A stretch of DNA of 32,672 nt from NCBI GenBank assembly GCA_038199755.1, contig JBBPYR010000249.1:1-32672 (forward strand), written 5' to 3'. A program made the position numbers and the translations under genes. Each line of letters begins with the position of its first letter. Position 1 is the first letter of the stretch. Shown in pieces: positions 1 to 8,679 of this stretch. This DNA comes from JBBPYR01 sp038199755. Lineage in GTDB: Bacteria; Chloroflexota; Ktedonobacteria; Ktedonobacterales; Ktedonobacteraceae. Below the pieces are notes generated by a model that saw nothing but the letters and a program-made list of their open reading frames with translations, was not told the DNA's origin and ran no database searches.

Positions 1-80
1 ACCATCGTGCGGTACAGCGCGAACACATCCAGCGACGGTGCTGGCGTGTCGGCTATCGTTTCGCTAATATGTAATGTCAT
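1..80 (-). CDS. E1-alpha-like dehydrogenase subunit, N-terminal fragment (cut by window edge)
   Basis: Only the first 26 codons lie in the window. The start is an ATG at 78-80 on the minus strand, preceded by a GGAGG Shine-Dalgarno about 7 bases upstream. The peptide reads MTLHISETIADTPAPSLDVF and continues ALYRTMV. The LDxxxLYRTMV element resembles the first helix of thiamine-diphosphate dehydrogenase E1 alpha subunits (pyruvate, acetoin or branched-chain type). The gene is divergent from a complete E1-alpha-like gene 278 bp away, which supports the reading, but the catalytic part lies outside the window. A TATAAT-like -10 on the minus strand at 165-170 could serve it. The family call is inference from a short segment. 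Confidence 0.5.
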   Translation of the reverse strand, partial: MTLHISETIADTPAPSLDVFALYRTM

Positions 81-245
81 TCAGATCGCCTCCAGATATC
101 GTCGCCATTGACGACATAGGTTAACTCAACAACTATAAACAATATGCGTATATTACCAACCTATATTATATAACATCCAATCGAAAGCAATAGTCACTAC
201 ATCTTTGTGTGCTTGTACCTTCTTCTTTCTGACCCAAAAGGCTTA

Positions 246-275
246 TTGCTTCTCAGGCTAAGAAAAGGGTATAAT
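246..275 (+). promoter_or_regulatory. sigma-70-like promoter of the E1-alpha-like gene
   Basis: A TTGCTT -35 box (246-251) and a perfect TATAAT -10 box (270-275) are separated by 18 bases, about 80 bases upstream of the start codon at 359. The rest of the 278-bp divergent gap is AT-rich, and I see no other gene in it. Confidence 0.55.
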
Positions 276-358
276 GTCTCTTGTCTTCATGGGGGGCGCG
301 ATAAATGATTCCTTGCATCTTGCCTGAGCGATAGCTAGCGCGACAGCGCGTTGGCAGG

Positions 359-1360
359 ATGAGTAAGGATGTGTCGCCCCTACGGTATAAGACGCTCCAA
401 ATGACGAGTTACCAGAAAACAGGCGACGTTTATGGAATTGTTATGCAGATGACACGCACCATCCCATCTGCTTTACTCATACGCGATCTTTACGCACGAA
501 TGCTGCTCACACGGCTGGTTGATGATGCCGCGTGCAAGCTTTACGAGCAAGGGCAGACAGATTTCGTGGCGAGTTGTCGTGGTCACGAAGCAGCACAAGT
601 GGGCAGTGCGGTCTGTATCGAGATTGGCAAAGATTTTACCTTGCCCTACTACCGTGATCTGGGAGTTGTCTTGAGCATTGGCATGACACCGCACGAAGTA
701 TTTCGTACCCACCTACAAGCACATCGCTATAGCACAGACACACAAGACACACACACTGCCCACACAAGTGAGAATACGATGCCGACAGCACACTGGGGGT
801 ATCATAAGCATAATACCGTGACTGGTTCAGCTCCTGTCGCCACACAAATCCTGCACGCCGCAGGTATTGCCTTCTCCAGCAAACTGCGCAAAGCCGCTGT
901 GGTGACCATAGCCTATTGTGGCGATGGCGCGACCAGTGAACCAGATTTCTTGGAGGGGCTGCGTTTCGCAGCTCTGCACCAGTTGCCCGTTATCTTCATC
1001 TGTGAACAAGATTGCACTGAATGTGCTCATGATTTGAGCGAGGCCCCGTCTTGCATGCACACTATTCAGCTACCCGCTGGCTTATATCATCAGCGTATTG
1101 ATGGCACAGATATCGTCACCGTCCATCAAAGCATGCAAGCCGCGATGCAACAGGCGCGAGAGCACCATCAGCCAATTCTGCTGGAAATGTGTGTTTCGCG
1201 TCCAGATAGTGAAAATCACCTTCCTCATGATCCACTTTTGCGTTGTCAGTACATCCTACAAGAGCAGAACGCTTGGGACCAGCAATGGGCTGACACACTG
1301 CATGAGCGACTCACAGCCGAAGTCGCACAAGCCCTGCATGATGCACTGCACGACCCTTAG
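359..1360 (+). CDS. Divergent E1-alpha-type thiamine-diphosphate dehydrogenase subunit
   Basis: This 333-residue protein aligns by eye along its length with 2-oxoacid dehydrogenase E1 alpha subunits, closest to the 2-oxoisovalerate type. Recognisable blocks are YYRDLGVVLSIGMTP, AHWGYHKHN, SAPVATQILHAAGIAF, the cofactor block beginning GDGATSEPDFLEGLRFAALH, RIDGTDIVTVHQSM, and the C-terminal LLEMCVSR region. Such subunits normally pair with E1 beta and an E2 core in oxidative decarboxylation of 2-oxoacids, but no beta or E2 gene follows here. The thiamine-diphosphate motif normally ends in NN, the second Asn binding Mg; here the segment is ICEQD. A Thr/His-rich insert (about residues 122-138) precedes the AHWG block. 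The start is uncertain: ATG 359 has a poorly spaced AGG, and ATG 401 or 443 are alternatives. It could be a diverged or specialised paralogue. Confidence 0.75.
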   Translation: MSKDVSPLRYKTLQMTSYQKTGDVYGIVMQMTRTIPSALLIRDLYARMLLTRLVDDAACKLYEQGQTDFVASCRGHEAAQVGSAVCIEIGKDFTLPYYRDLGVVLSIGMTPHEVFRTHLQAHRYSTDTQDTHTAHTSENTMPTAHWGYHKHNTVTGSAPVATQILHAAGIAFSSKLRKAAVVTIAYCGDGATSEPDFLEGLRFAALHQLPVIFICEQDCTECAHDLSEAPSCMHTIQLPAGLYHQRIDGTDIVTVHQSMQAAMQQAREHHQPILLEMCVSRPDSENHLPHDPLLRCQYILQEQNAWDQQWADTLHERLTAEVAQALHDALHDP

Positions 1361-1364
1361 TAGA

Positions 1365-1472
1365 GATGTCCCTCGTGGGCATCCAATAGGCAAGAGATTG
1401 CTTGGTAGAGGACTGGTGGATGGCCCACGAGGGACATCCCTATTATTTTGGTGGATGCCCTTGTGGGCATCC
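1365..1472. repeat. REP-like palindromic element (three related arms)
   Basis: The arm at 1365-1384 (GATGTCCCTCGTGGGCATCC) is complementary to 1418-1438 apart from one inserted base, giving a stem of about 20 bp around a 33-base loop. A third related unit at 1453-1472 is itself a hairpin: GGATGCCC, loop TTGT, GGGCATCC. The element fills the gap between the E1-alpha-like gene and the beta-galactosidase and ends about 15 bases before the latter's Shine-Dalgarno. There is no T-tract, so it is not a typical terminator. It resembles a dispersed REP-type palindrome. Confidence 0.6.
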
Positions 1473-1499
1473 TTATTATTCGTAGCCAGGAGTAACAAC

Positions 1500-3515
1500 A
1501 TGGAATATCCCATCCCACGGACTATCTTCTACGGAGGCGACTACAACCCTGAACAGTGGCCGGAAGAGCTTTGGCGCGAAGATATGCGCCTGATGGAGCT
1601 AGCAGGCGTCAACATGGTCTCGATCAATATATTTTCCTGGGCCTCGCTCGAACCAAAGCCCGACCACTACTATTTTGAGCAGCTTGACCGCATCATGGAC
1701 ATGTTGGCAAAGCATCATATTTTTGCGGATCTCGCAACGGGCACAGCGTCACCTCCAACCTGGATGAGCCGCCTCTATCCCTCCATGCTGCCAGTCACAC
1801 GCAGTGGCGTGCGCATGAGTCACGGCTCGCGTCAGCATTACTGCCCCAACAGCCCCGATTTTCGGCGCAAGTCGGCGGCACTGGTGCAGCAACTGGCCGA
1901 ACGCTACGCACAGCATCCTGCCCTCACGATGTGGCACTTGAACAATGAATATGGCTGCCATACCTCACAATGCTTTTGCGATAATTGTGCCGCAGCCTTC
2001 CGTTTGTGGCTACAGGAACGTTATCAATCGCTCGAAAGCCTGAACGATGCCTGGGGTACCGGTTTCTGGAGCCAACGTTATTTCGACTGGGAAGACATTC
2101 TCCCCCCGCGTCTGTCGCCCGCACAAAATAATCCTGGCCAATGCCTCGACTACTGGCGTTTCATGTCCGACTCTTTGCTGGCCTGCTATCGGGTCGAAGA
2201 GGACATCATACGAACAGTCACACCAACGATACCAGTGACAACCAATTTCATGGTTGCTTTCAAGCCAGTTGACGGCTTCGCATGGGCAAAACACATGGAT
2301 GTCATCACCTTTGACATGTACCCACAACCCATCACCACGCCCGCCTGGGAAGTAGCCCTACCACATGACCTGATGCGTTCACTCAAAGATGGACAACCTC
2401 ACCTCATCATGGAGCAGAGCCCCAGTCAGGTGAACTGGCAGCCACAGAATCCGCACAAACGCCCCGGACATATGCGCCTACTCAGCCTACAAGGTGTCGC
2501 CCACGGAGCGGACGGCGTCATGTTCTTTCAGTGGCGACAATCAAAGGCGGGCGCGGAAATGTTCCACAGTGCCGTGGTCTCGCATGATGGTAGTGAGCAC
2601 AACCGCATCTTCCAACAGGCGGCACAACTGGGCGATGAACTCAAACGACTTTCGCCCGCAATTGTTGGGTCGCGTATACCTGCCCAGGTCGCAATCGTGA
2701 TGGATTGGGATAACTGGTGGGTCATCGAGTATGAACCAGGGCCGAGCAATCTTCTGCGCTATTGGGAACAGCTCAAACTCTACTATCACGCCTTACACGC
2801 ATTGAACATCGCCGTTGATATCGTCAAGCCTGATAGCGACCTGAGCAAGTATCGCCTGCTGGTCGCCCCCACCCTTCACCTGTTGCACCCTGGCGAGGCC
2901 AGCAATCTTGAACGCTTCGTCGAGGGCGGTGGCACCCTGCTCACAACCTATTTTAGCGGCCTCGTCGATCAAAACGACCATATTGTGTTAGGTGGCTATC
3001 CCGCCGAGCTACGCAAACTACTCGGTCTACGCATCGAAGAGTTCGATCCCTGGACAAAAGATATGAGCAACAAAGTGCTCATTCACGAGGGGCCTTTGCG
3101 TGGAGCATACACCTGTAGCACCTGGGCAGACGTGATACGCCTTGAGGGTGCTCAGGCACTTGGCGTTTTCGCCAGCGACTATCACGCCAACAATCCCGCC
3201 CTGACCGTTCACCATTTCGGCCAGGGACACGCCTACTACATCGCAACGCAGGGGAGCGATGAGCTACTTGCAGCACTGATGCAACACCTGTGCGAAGAGG
3301 CGAACGTTGCACCCGTGTTGAAAGCACCCAAGGGCATCGAAGTCACACGGCGCGAACGGGCAGATGGCCACTCCGTCTACTTCCTGCTCAACCACACTGA
3401 ACGCAAACTAACGGTGCAACTCCCCAGTGGCACGTTTTCCTCGCTGCTGGACGGCAAGGAACTAGAAGGATCAATAGAGATCGCAGGCATTGATGCCGCC
3501 GTGCTGCTCTCTTAA
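1500..3515 (+). CDS. Beta-galactosidase, glycoside hydrolase family 42
   Basis: This 671-residue enzyme should hydrolyse terminal beta-D-galactosides. The (beta/alpha)8 domain begins with the GH42 signature FYGGDYNPEQWPEE. The acid/base is Glu150 in HLNNEYG and the nucleophile is Glu305 in IMEQSPSQVNW. Cysteines in CHTSQCFCDNC right after Glu150 match the GH42 zinc cluster. Trimerisation and small C-terminal beta domains follow, and total length is normal for the family. There is no signal peptide, so it is cytoplasmic. The reading frame is open back to 1098, but that part overlaps the preceding gene and the palindromes; ATG 1500 has AGGAG 6-7 bases upstream and begins right before the GH42 fold, so it is the start. 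The natural substrate may be a plant galactoside rather than lactose. Confidence 0.95.
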   Translation: MEYPIPRTIFYGGDYNPEQWPEELWREDMRLMELAGVNMVSINIFSWASLEPKPDHYYFEQLDRIMDMLAKHHIFADLATGTASPPTWMSRLYPSMLPVTRSGVRMSHGSRQHYCPNSPDFRRKSAALVQQLAERYAQHPALTMWHLNNEYGCHTSQCFCDNCAAAFRLWLQERYQSLESLNDAWGTGFWSQRYFDWEDILPPRLSPAQNNPGQCLDYWRFMSDSLLACYRVEEDIIRTVTPTIPVTTNFMVAFKPVDGFAWAKHMDVITFDMYPQPITTPAWEVALPHDLMRSLKDGQPHLIMEQSPSQVNWQPQNPHKRPGHMRLLSLQGVAHGADGVMFFQWRQSKAGAEMFHSAVVSHDGSEHNRIFQQAAQLGDELKRLSPAIVGSRIPAQVAIVMDWDNWWVIEYEPGPSNLLRYWEQLKLYYHALHALNIAVDIVKPDSDLSKYRLLVAPTLHLLHPGEASNLERFVEGGGTLLTTYFSGLVDQNDHIVLGGYPAELRKLLGLRIEEFDPWTKDMSNKVLIHEGPLRGAYTCSTWADVIRLEGAQALGVFASDYHANNPALTVHHFGQGHAYYIATQGSDELLAALMQHLCEEANVAPVLKAPKGIEVTRRERADGHSVYFLLNHTERKLTVQLPSGTFSSLLDGKELEGSIEIAGIDAAVLLS

Positions 3516-3520
3516 TGAGA

Positions 3521-3569
3521 AGAAGAGCCAGCCATACCAGACCCTCTGGTATGGCTGGCTCTTCTTTTT
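3521..3569 (+). terminator. Rho-independent terminator between convergent genes
   Basis: A perfect 20-bp stem (3521-3540 with 3546-3565), loop ACCCT, is followed by a T-run. It begins 6 bases after the beta-galactosidase stop and ends 6 bases before the stop of the convergent oxidoreductase gene. The T-tract exists only on the plus strand. Confidence 0.9.
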
Positions 3570-3574
3570 ACAAC

Positions 3575-4960
3575 CTATACGAAACTGCCAAAAAGATTGT
3601 TCAGAGACTCCGCCAGGGTGGGGTGAGCAAAGACAGCTTCCCGCAAAACAGGATAGGGTACATTGCCCATCATAGCGATCTGAAGCATCGCCATGATCTC
3701 ACCACCCTCAATACCGAGAATGGCACAGCCGAGAATCTGCTCGGTATCGGCATCAACAATCACCTTCATAAAGCCTCTATCCTCTGCCACTTCCAAGGCT
3801 CGTGCCACATAGTTCATGGGCATCTTCGCGACTTTGATGGTACGTCCCTGCTGTCGCGCCTCCATCTCGCTCAGACCGACACGCCCAAGCTGCGGATCAA
3901 TAAAGACGGTATAGGGAACAAGGCGGTTTTTGATGCTGGCATTGCCATGCTCGATCAGGTTGGTGCGAATAATGCGGTAATCATCGTATGAAATATGCGT
4001 AAACGCGGGTGGCCCCTTGATATCACCAAGTGCATAAATACCTGCCACGTTTGTCTCAAGCGTATCGTTGGTAGGAATGTAGCCGCGCTTATCCATCTGC
4101 ACACCCGTTGCATCAAGGTTCAGCATGTCGGTATTGGGTGCGCGACCAGCCGCAAGCAACAAATGGGAGCCCGTCAACACACGCTCACCCTCCTGTGTGC
4201 GCACCGTTAACTGGATTGCGCCCTCAGCAGATTGCTGCACGCGCACAGCCGCCGTTTGCAACAACACATCGATGCCATCTTCGCGCAGAATCTTTGCCAC
4301 CTCTTCCGCCACATCCGCATCCTCGCGATTCAGCAACTGCGCCCCACGCTGTACGATGGTCACGCGGCTCCCGAAGCGACGAAACATCTGGCCGAACTCC
4401 AATCCGACATAGCCACCGCCCATGACCAGCAGATGCTCTGGCACGCTATCCAACTCCATAATCGTGGTTGAATTGAGGGTGGACACTTGCTCAACCCCCT
4501 CAAGCCTGGGCAGGGCAGGATGTTCACCCGCGTTGATAAAAATTTTGTCCGCGCTGAGCTGTTGTACACCGCCATCATTCAATTGGACCTCTAACGTTTT
4601 AGGGCCAATAAACGAAGCCTGCCCCATCAACAAATCCACATTTTTAGAATTTCTCAAGCGGCTCTCGCTGCCACCACGAAAACTATCTACGATATCGCGT
4701 TTGCGCTTTCTTACCACGGTCAAATCGATAGCGATGGGGCCAGTTTGCACACCATAATCGGCACCACGACGCGCAAGATAGGCGACACGAGCACTGGCAA
4801 CCATCGTTTTTGTAGGCGTACATCCCTCATTAATGCAGGTACCACCCACATGCGTTCGCTCAATAAGCGCAGTCTTGTATCCTGCCTCACCCAGAGCCGT
4901 AGCCAATGGTCCACCTGACTGACCCGCACCAATAATAATTGCATCATAATGTGTTACCAT
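3575..4960 (-). CDS. FAD-dependent pyridine nucleotide-disulfide oxidoreductase (mercuric-reductase-like)
   Basis: This 461-residue flavoenzyme belongs to the dihydrolipoamide dehydrogenase/mercuric reductase/glutathione reductase family. The N-terminal FAD Rossmann motif is AIIIGAGQSGG. The redox disulfide is Cys42 and Cys47 in GGTCINEGCTPTKT, a sequence typical of the mercuric-reductase-like subgroup rather than lipoamide dehydrogenase. An NAD(P)-binding motif, MGGGYVGLEFGQ, and a second FAD motif, IYALGDIKG, follow. The C-terminal HPTLAE carries the His/Glu proton relay. The N-terminal metal-binding domain and C-terminal Cys pair of true MerA are absent, so mercury reduction is unlikely and the substrate is unknown. 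ATG 4960 is the start: the upstream in-frame GTG at 4969 lies inside the AGAGAGGTG Shine-Dalgarno. The Nudix gene lies 54 bp upstream on the same strand, so co-transcription is possible. Confidence 0.88.
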   Translation of the reverse strand: MVTHYDAIIIGAGQSGGPLATALGEAGYKTALIERTHVGGTCINEGCTPTKTMVASARVAYLARRGADYGVQTGPIAIDLTVVRKRKRDIVDSFRGGSESRLRNSKNVDLLMGQASFIGPKTLEVQLNDGGVQQLSADKIFINAGEHPALPRLEGVEQVSTLNSTTIMELDSVPEHLLVMGGGYVGLEFGQMFRRFGSRVTIVQRGAQLLNREDADVAEEVAKILREDGIDVLLQTAAVRVQQSAEGAIQLTVRTQEGERVLTGSHLLLAAGRAPNTDMLNLDATGVQMDKRGYIPTNDTLETNVAGIYALGDIKGPPAFTHISYDDYRIIRTNLIEHGNASIKNRLVPYTVFIDPQLGRVGLSEMEARQQGRTIKVAKMPMNYVARALEVAEDRGFMKVIVDADTEQILGCAILGIEGGEIMAMLQIAMMGNVPYPVLREAVFAHPTLAESLNNLFGSFV

Positions 4961-5014
4961 AAAAAACACCTCTCTTCAAAATAGTTATGTACGACACATA
5001 CATCTATTGCAAAC

Positions 5015-5488
5015 TCAATGAGCAGACCAACGCTGATCTTCCTCTGGCAGTGTACGCTGTGCTCGCAAGACAGCATGAGGTGCGTGCATCAACGCATCCT
5101 CAATGCGTTGTCGATGCTTGGGCAGCGTGTTGATCGGCAATGCAGCAGGCGCAAAAAAGCGACAATCGCTTGACTCCTCTGTAGCGGTCAGTTTGCCCGC
5201 CACTGTGCGACACTGAAAGGTAAGAACCACCTCTTGTTTCTGTGGCTTCGAGTACACACCCACCAGAAACTCGACTTCGACTTCCAGCCCGGTCTCTTCC
5301 CACACCTCGCGACACACCGCCTCCTCAACCGTTTCGCCCACCTCCATGCCCCCACCGGGGAGATTCCACCAGTCAATATCGCGACGTAGTGCTAGCAGCA
5401 CGTTTCCCTCCTGAAAGATAAGGGCACTTACAGCGATACGAAACTGCGTGCTGCTGCCCCCTGTTGAATCCAGCATTTGTGGCATCAT
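5015..5488 (-). CDS. Nudix hydrolase
   Basis: This 157-residue protein contains a complete Nudix box (Gx5Ex7REUxEExGU) at residues 46-68, within PGGGMEVGETVEEAV followed by CREVWEETGL. The box binds divalent metal and supports hydrolysis of nucleoside diphosphate-linked compounds. The preceding beta strand (ALIFQEGNVLLALRRDIDWW) is typical. Its substrate cannot be told from sequence; house-cleaning of damaged nucleotides or ADP-ribose-type compounds is usual for proteins of this size. ATG 5488 has GAGGAG 5 bases upstream; the adjacent ATG at 5485 is an equally possible start. Confidence 0.9.
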   Translation of the reverse strand: MMPQMLDSTGGSSTQFRIAVSALIFQEGNVLLALRRDIDWWNLPGGGMEVGETVEEAVCREVWEETGLEVEVEFLVGVYSKPQKQEVVLTFQCRTVAGKLTATEESSDCRFFAPAALPINTLPKHRQRIEDALMHAPHAVLRAQRTLPEEDQRWSAH

Positions 5489-5627
5489 ACATTCTCCTCA
5501 CTCCCGTTGATGCCATAGACTGCACTCCCTCCCTCTCACGCTCCTCCTCACCACTATTCCACACCTTCCACGCCTGTTTCATCTTTCCTCTATACAGTCT
5601 ATGTGTACGATTTTTGTTACAACAAGC

Positions 5628-6761
5628 TTATAGCTCGTAGACGTGATACGCGGTCTCATGTAAAACGAGTTTAGCTAGTTGATATGCTTGCTCCTCAGCC
5701 AATTCATCCTCCTGCACCATTTCTTGCAGCACCTGGGCAATGACCGCACGCCCACGCAAAGCTCCAGCCCAGTGCATTTCAGGTAGATTCGTGCCATCAG
5801 AGCTATACATCAGTTTGCTGGCCGGAGCCACACTCAAGGCTTGCCGCGTAAAAGCCAGCATCTCCAACTTATCGACAAAAGGGATGGTATAAGAGAGATC
5901 GAAATACACGTGCGGATAGACAGCGGCCAAGTATGCCCCAAGTTGCGTATAGGGATAGCTCTCGTGAAGCAGCACAATCGGCATGGATTGATAATCACGC
6001 CGCTCTAAGACATCGCGCAACTGCAAGGGATTGCCCAGGCGCATATCAGTGTCATTATCGCCATAACCTGTGTGAAACTGGATCGGCACCTGTTGCGCCG
6101 CCGCCTGCGCAAAGGCTAGATGCAACAGATAATCGAGCAGCGGCTTATGCGCGATACGCAAGGTGCCTTGCCGCACAGCTTGTGCGCGAGCTTCTGCAAA
6201 CGAACGTGCCGCCTCATCCTTGCTCCATTCTTGAATATTCAAGCCAGTGCGATAGGCGGCAATACTTTTTAGGGCGCAATACCCCTTGGCGCGTAGATCG
6301 CGTATTTCAGCAGTATAGCGAGCAATCACCTCATCAAAGTCAGCATAGGCCACGATCAAGCGTTGCATCAGCGTTTCCAGCCGCAACATCTTCACCGTGC
6401 GGCACTGTGCCACCTGGCTCATACGCTCAGGCGCATAGCAGCCTTCAGGCAGCGGAAAGGCAGGATCGAGCACCAACGTATCCACGTTGGCACTCTTCAT
6501 AAGACGAGCCAGCAAGTCGTCAGCGGTTAGGCTATTACGTGCGGCCAGCACATCTTGCTCGTCAGCACTACAGCCAAGGAAACCGGCAAGTTGGCGCAAC
6601 ATCCACAGATAATAGACGGTGTGCTGTACATGTTCCGCCGCGAAACTCGCATCAGTTGCCTCAGTAAAATAGCCGCGAAACTGCTGCACGCTCAATTGCT
6701 GCTGCAACAAAATAGGGTGACAATGATTATCCACAACAGGGATCGAAGAAAGGTCAAGCAT
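5628..6761 (-). CDS. Amidohydrolase-family metal-dependent hydrolase (FluG N-domain-like)
   Basis: This 377-residue TIM-barrel hydrolase of the amidohydrolase-2 family shows the expected metal ligands: His13 and His15 in VVDNHCHP, His230 in QFHTGYGDND, His266 in LLHESYPY and Asp322 in YSSDGTN. A Lys in the CALKSIAAYR segment may be the barrel lysine. The layout resembles the N-terminal half of fungal FluG and bacterial proteins encoded near FluG-like glutamine synthetases. A glutamine-synthetase-family gene lies about 4 kb away on the same strand. Hydrolysis of a gamma-glutamyl amide is a guess from that context. ATG 6761 is chosen because AAGGAG lies 5 bases upstream; the in-frame GTG at 6767 falls between the two. 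No signal peptide is visible. Confidence 0.82.
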   Translation of the reverse strand: MLDLSSIPVVDNHCHPILLQQQLSVQQFRGYFTEATDASFAAEHVQHTVYYLWMLRQLAGFLGCSADEQDVLAARNSLTADDLLARLMKSANVDTLVLDPAFPLPEGCYAPERMSQVAQCRTVKMLRLETLMQRLIVAYADFDEVIARYTAEIRDLRAKGYCALKSIAAYRTGLNIQEWSKDEAARSFAEARAQAVRQGTLRIAHKPLLDYLLHLAFAQAAAQQVPIQFHTGYGDNDTDMRLGNPLQLRDVLERRDYQSMPIVLLHESYPYTQLGAYLAAVYPHVYFDLSYTIPFVDKLEMLAFTRQALSVAPASKLMYSSDGTNLPEMHWAGALRGRAVIAQVLQEMVQEDELAEEQAYQLAKLVLHETAYHVYEL

Positions 6762-6823
6762 CAACACTCCTTACATGTGCTGCCATCTTGGGAGCACAAG
6801 CAAAAAAAATACAGATGACTGTA

Positions 6824-6852
6824 TTGTACGCCGTTCATTTTTCAGTTACAAT
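6824..6852 (+). promoter_or_regulatory. sigma-70-like promoter of the CoiA-like gene
   Basis: A TTGTAC -35 (6824-6829) and a TACAAT -10 (6847-6852) are separated by exactly 17 bases. They lie about 100 bases upstream of the start codon at 6954, in the gap between divergent genes. Confidence 0.5.
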
Positions 6853-6953
6853 GTATGTGTAGCTCACAACGTGTTGCAATGCTATCAGCGTCATCACAAC
6901 AGAGAGACATTCAACACATCTGCGTTTCCCCTAAATAGGGCAAGGATGAGCAT

Positions 6954-8048
6954 ATGCTGGTCGCCTATGGCCCCAACGGTCGCCCAATAGTAGCAGAAGA
7001 GACACCTTTAGAGCAGCTCCAACACTGGTCACATGAGCGGGTATTGTGCTGCCCTAATTGCCGAGGCATTGTCCATGTGCGCGGTGGCCCCGACAAACAG
7101 ATGCAACTCCACTTCGCACACCAGCGCGGCGAATGTGCGTGGAGCACCGAGAGCGAGTCGCTACGGCATGCACGCGGGAAGCTCGTCTTGGCCCAGTGGT
7201 TGCGCGAACAATTCCCCGAGGCCACAATCCGCCTGGAAGAACGGCTCCCCGAACCAAACCGTATAGCAGACATTTTTGTGGCTCATGCCGACGGTCAACG
7301 TTGGGCCATTGAGTTTCAGTGCGCGCCCCTTGATATCGAGGAGTGGCGTCTTCGCCATCATGCCTATCGCAAAGCAGGCATCATCGACACCTGGATTATT
7401 GGCGCGAACCGCCGCGAAAAGCAAGAAGCATTCATTGACGCCATCATCGCAACAGCACACGAGGTGCTCTTTCTCGACCCCCTGTTACAGCCAACTCACA
7501 CTTGGTTGCGCTGGCCCGTTTCTCGCGAAATCGCCCAGGAATGGCACGGCTATAAGCAAGTTAGTAACTTCTCACTTGACGGTTGGGTAGGTCATCGCGG
7601 CTATGGTGCGGTCGTGAAGGGTACGTTGGACGAGGTCTATTTTGATGAGCAAGCATTCGTACATCACGCGTTACGCACTCGCTTAGAGTCGCGTACACAA
7701 CTTTTGCAGGCGATCCGCACAGCAACGAGCTTTCAACCTGAGATCCTCGTCGCCTATATGCGACTGAGCTATGATATTGAACTTGTACAAGAAGTATTAC
7801 AGCCGCTCACGAAATCGTATATTCGTGATCCAGAGCTATTACGGCGCTACAACTATGGCAGAGGGATAGGCGGTCAAGCTGCGACAGAAGCTGACAGACA
7901 ACGCATAGCCAAAGCAAAACAATGGCTTACCACACTGGCAGAGCGTGGCTTTCCCGCAGCCAAATTAGCAGAAATGACAAGGGAAATTCCTTTTATTGGG
8001 CCATACGCAGCGTTCGCCAGTTATATAGAAATGCTGCTAAACCCGTAG
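6954..8048 (+). CDS. Competence protein CoiA-like putative nuclease
   Basis: This 364-residue protein shows the CoiA architecture. An N-terminal zinc-ribbon-like region has a CCPNC knuckle (residues 26-30) and a second Cys after HFAHQRGEC. A restriction-endonuclease-like core follows with RIADIFVA and WAIEFQCAP, giving the D...ExQ pattern of CoiA-type PD-(D/E)xK enzymes. The C-terminal 190 or so residues are helical and uncharacterised, as is usual for the family. CoiA is needed for recombination after DNA uptake in streptococci; its role in other phyla is unproven. The start has AAGGA about 8 bases upstream. No other competence gene is in the window. Confidence 0.82.
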   Translation: MLVAYGPNGRPIVAEETPLEQLQHWSHERVLCCPNCRGIVHVRGGPDKQMQLHFAHQRGECAWSTESESLRHARGKLVLAQWLREQFPEATIRLEERLPEPNRIADIFVAHADGQRWAIEFQCAPLDIEEWRLRHHAYRKAGIIDTWIIGANRREKQEAFIDAIIATAHEVLFLDPLLQPTHTWLRWPVSREIAQEWHGYKQVSNFSLDGWVGHRGYGAVVKGTLDEVYFDEQAFVHHALRTRLESRTQLLQAIRTATSFQPEILVAYMRLSYDIELVQEVLQPLTKSYIRDPELLRRYNYGRGIGGQAATEADRQRIAKAKQWLTTLAERGFPAAKLAEMTREIPFIGPYAAFASYIEMLLNP

Positions 8049-8131
8049 GGGCGAGATCGGACATGAACGAAATAATCTGGGAATCATTGGCTGCAGGGCA
8101 CCTGTAAAGCTTGCGTTTGTTACACGGGCCA

Positions 8132-8401
8132 CTATTCATGGTGATAAAGATAACCGCTCCAAATAGTCACTAGGACGGCTGCGGTCAAGAGTGTCGTTAG
8201 TAGAGGAACGTTGAAGTAAAGCGGTTCGCCCACGACCTGAAAGTGAAATATGCCATCCACCAGAAAAATTGCAAGCATTGCTAGGAAAATTGCCCCCATA
8301 AACCCATCGACCGCGTGCCGACCCGCTATCAACTCTCCGGCGCAACCCACAATAATTGACATGAGGAGCCAGATCACCATCTGGGAGATCGTAATATCCA
8401 T
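8132..8401 (-). CDS. Small membrane protein of GlsB/YeaQ/YmgE type
   Basis: This 89-residue protein has three hydrophobic segments: MVIWLLMSIIVGCAGELIAG, then FMGAIFLAMLAIFLVDGIF, then LLTTLLTAAVLVTIWSGYLY. The pattern, with a Gly-rich turn (AGRHAVDGFMG) after the first helix, fits the GlsB/YeaQ/YmgE (transglycosylase-associated) stress membrane family. The match is by layout rather than strong motifs. ATG 8401 is the start because CAGGAG lies about 7 bases upstream; the frame is open back to 8434 without a ribosome site. It is convergent with the CoiA-like gene. Confidence 0.65.
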   Translation of the reverse strand: MDITISQMVIWLLMSIIVGCAGELIAGRHAVDGFMGAIFLAMLAIFLVDGIFHFQVVGEPLYFNVPLLTTLLTAAVLVTIWSGYLYHHE

Positions 8402-8434
8402 CACACGCTCCTGACAAAAATAGGGAATACACAA

Positions 8435-8679
8435 ATAAATTCAATCGCTACTATTCATTACACGCTTACAGTGACCAAAGGGACTCATAAAGCAAGGCTA
8501 TATATTGAGGTAAAACACCCTGAGAAGCGGTATCATCTGTAAGAAGGTGAAACTACTCACGTATGTAACACGTATACTTAACAGAAGTTGTCATAGTAGA
8601 TGACACAAAATTATGGAAATACGAATAGGGACGCGCACCATCGTGCCTCTACCTAATTATGAGGAAGGATTGTAGTAGT
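8435..8679. other. 245-bp intergenic region between divergent genes
   Basis: This AT-rich gap between the GlsB-like gene and the YtxH gene contains no convincing gene. It has a short dyad at 8589-8605 (TGTCAT, AGTAG, ATGACA) about 75 bases before the YtxH start, which could be an operator. I could not assign a clear -35/-10 pair. Confidence 0.4.

Noticed and set aside
1098..1499. Open frame extending the beta-galactosidase by 134 residues upstream
   Set aside because: It overlaps the E1-alpha-like gene and the palindromic repeat, and ATG 1500 has a good ribosome site and begins at the GH42 fold.
3575..4960. Annotation as true mercuric reductase MerA or as lipoamide dehydrogenase of the nearby E1
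   Set aside because: There is no N-terminal heavy-metal domain or C-terminal Cys pair, and the CINEGCTPTK disulfide segment differs from lipoamide dehydrogenase. Only the broad family can be claimed.
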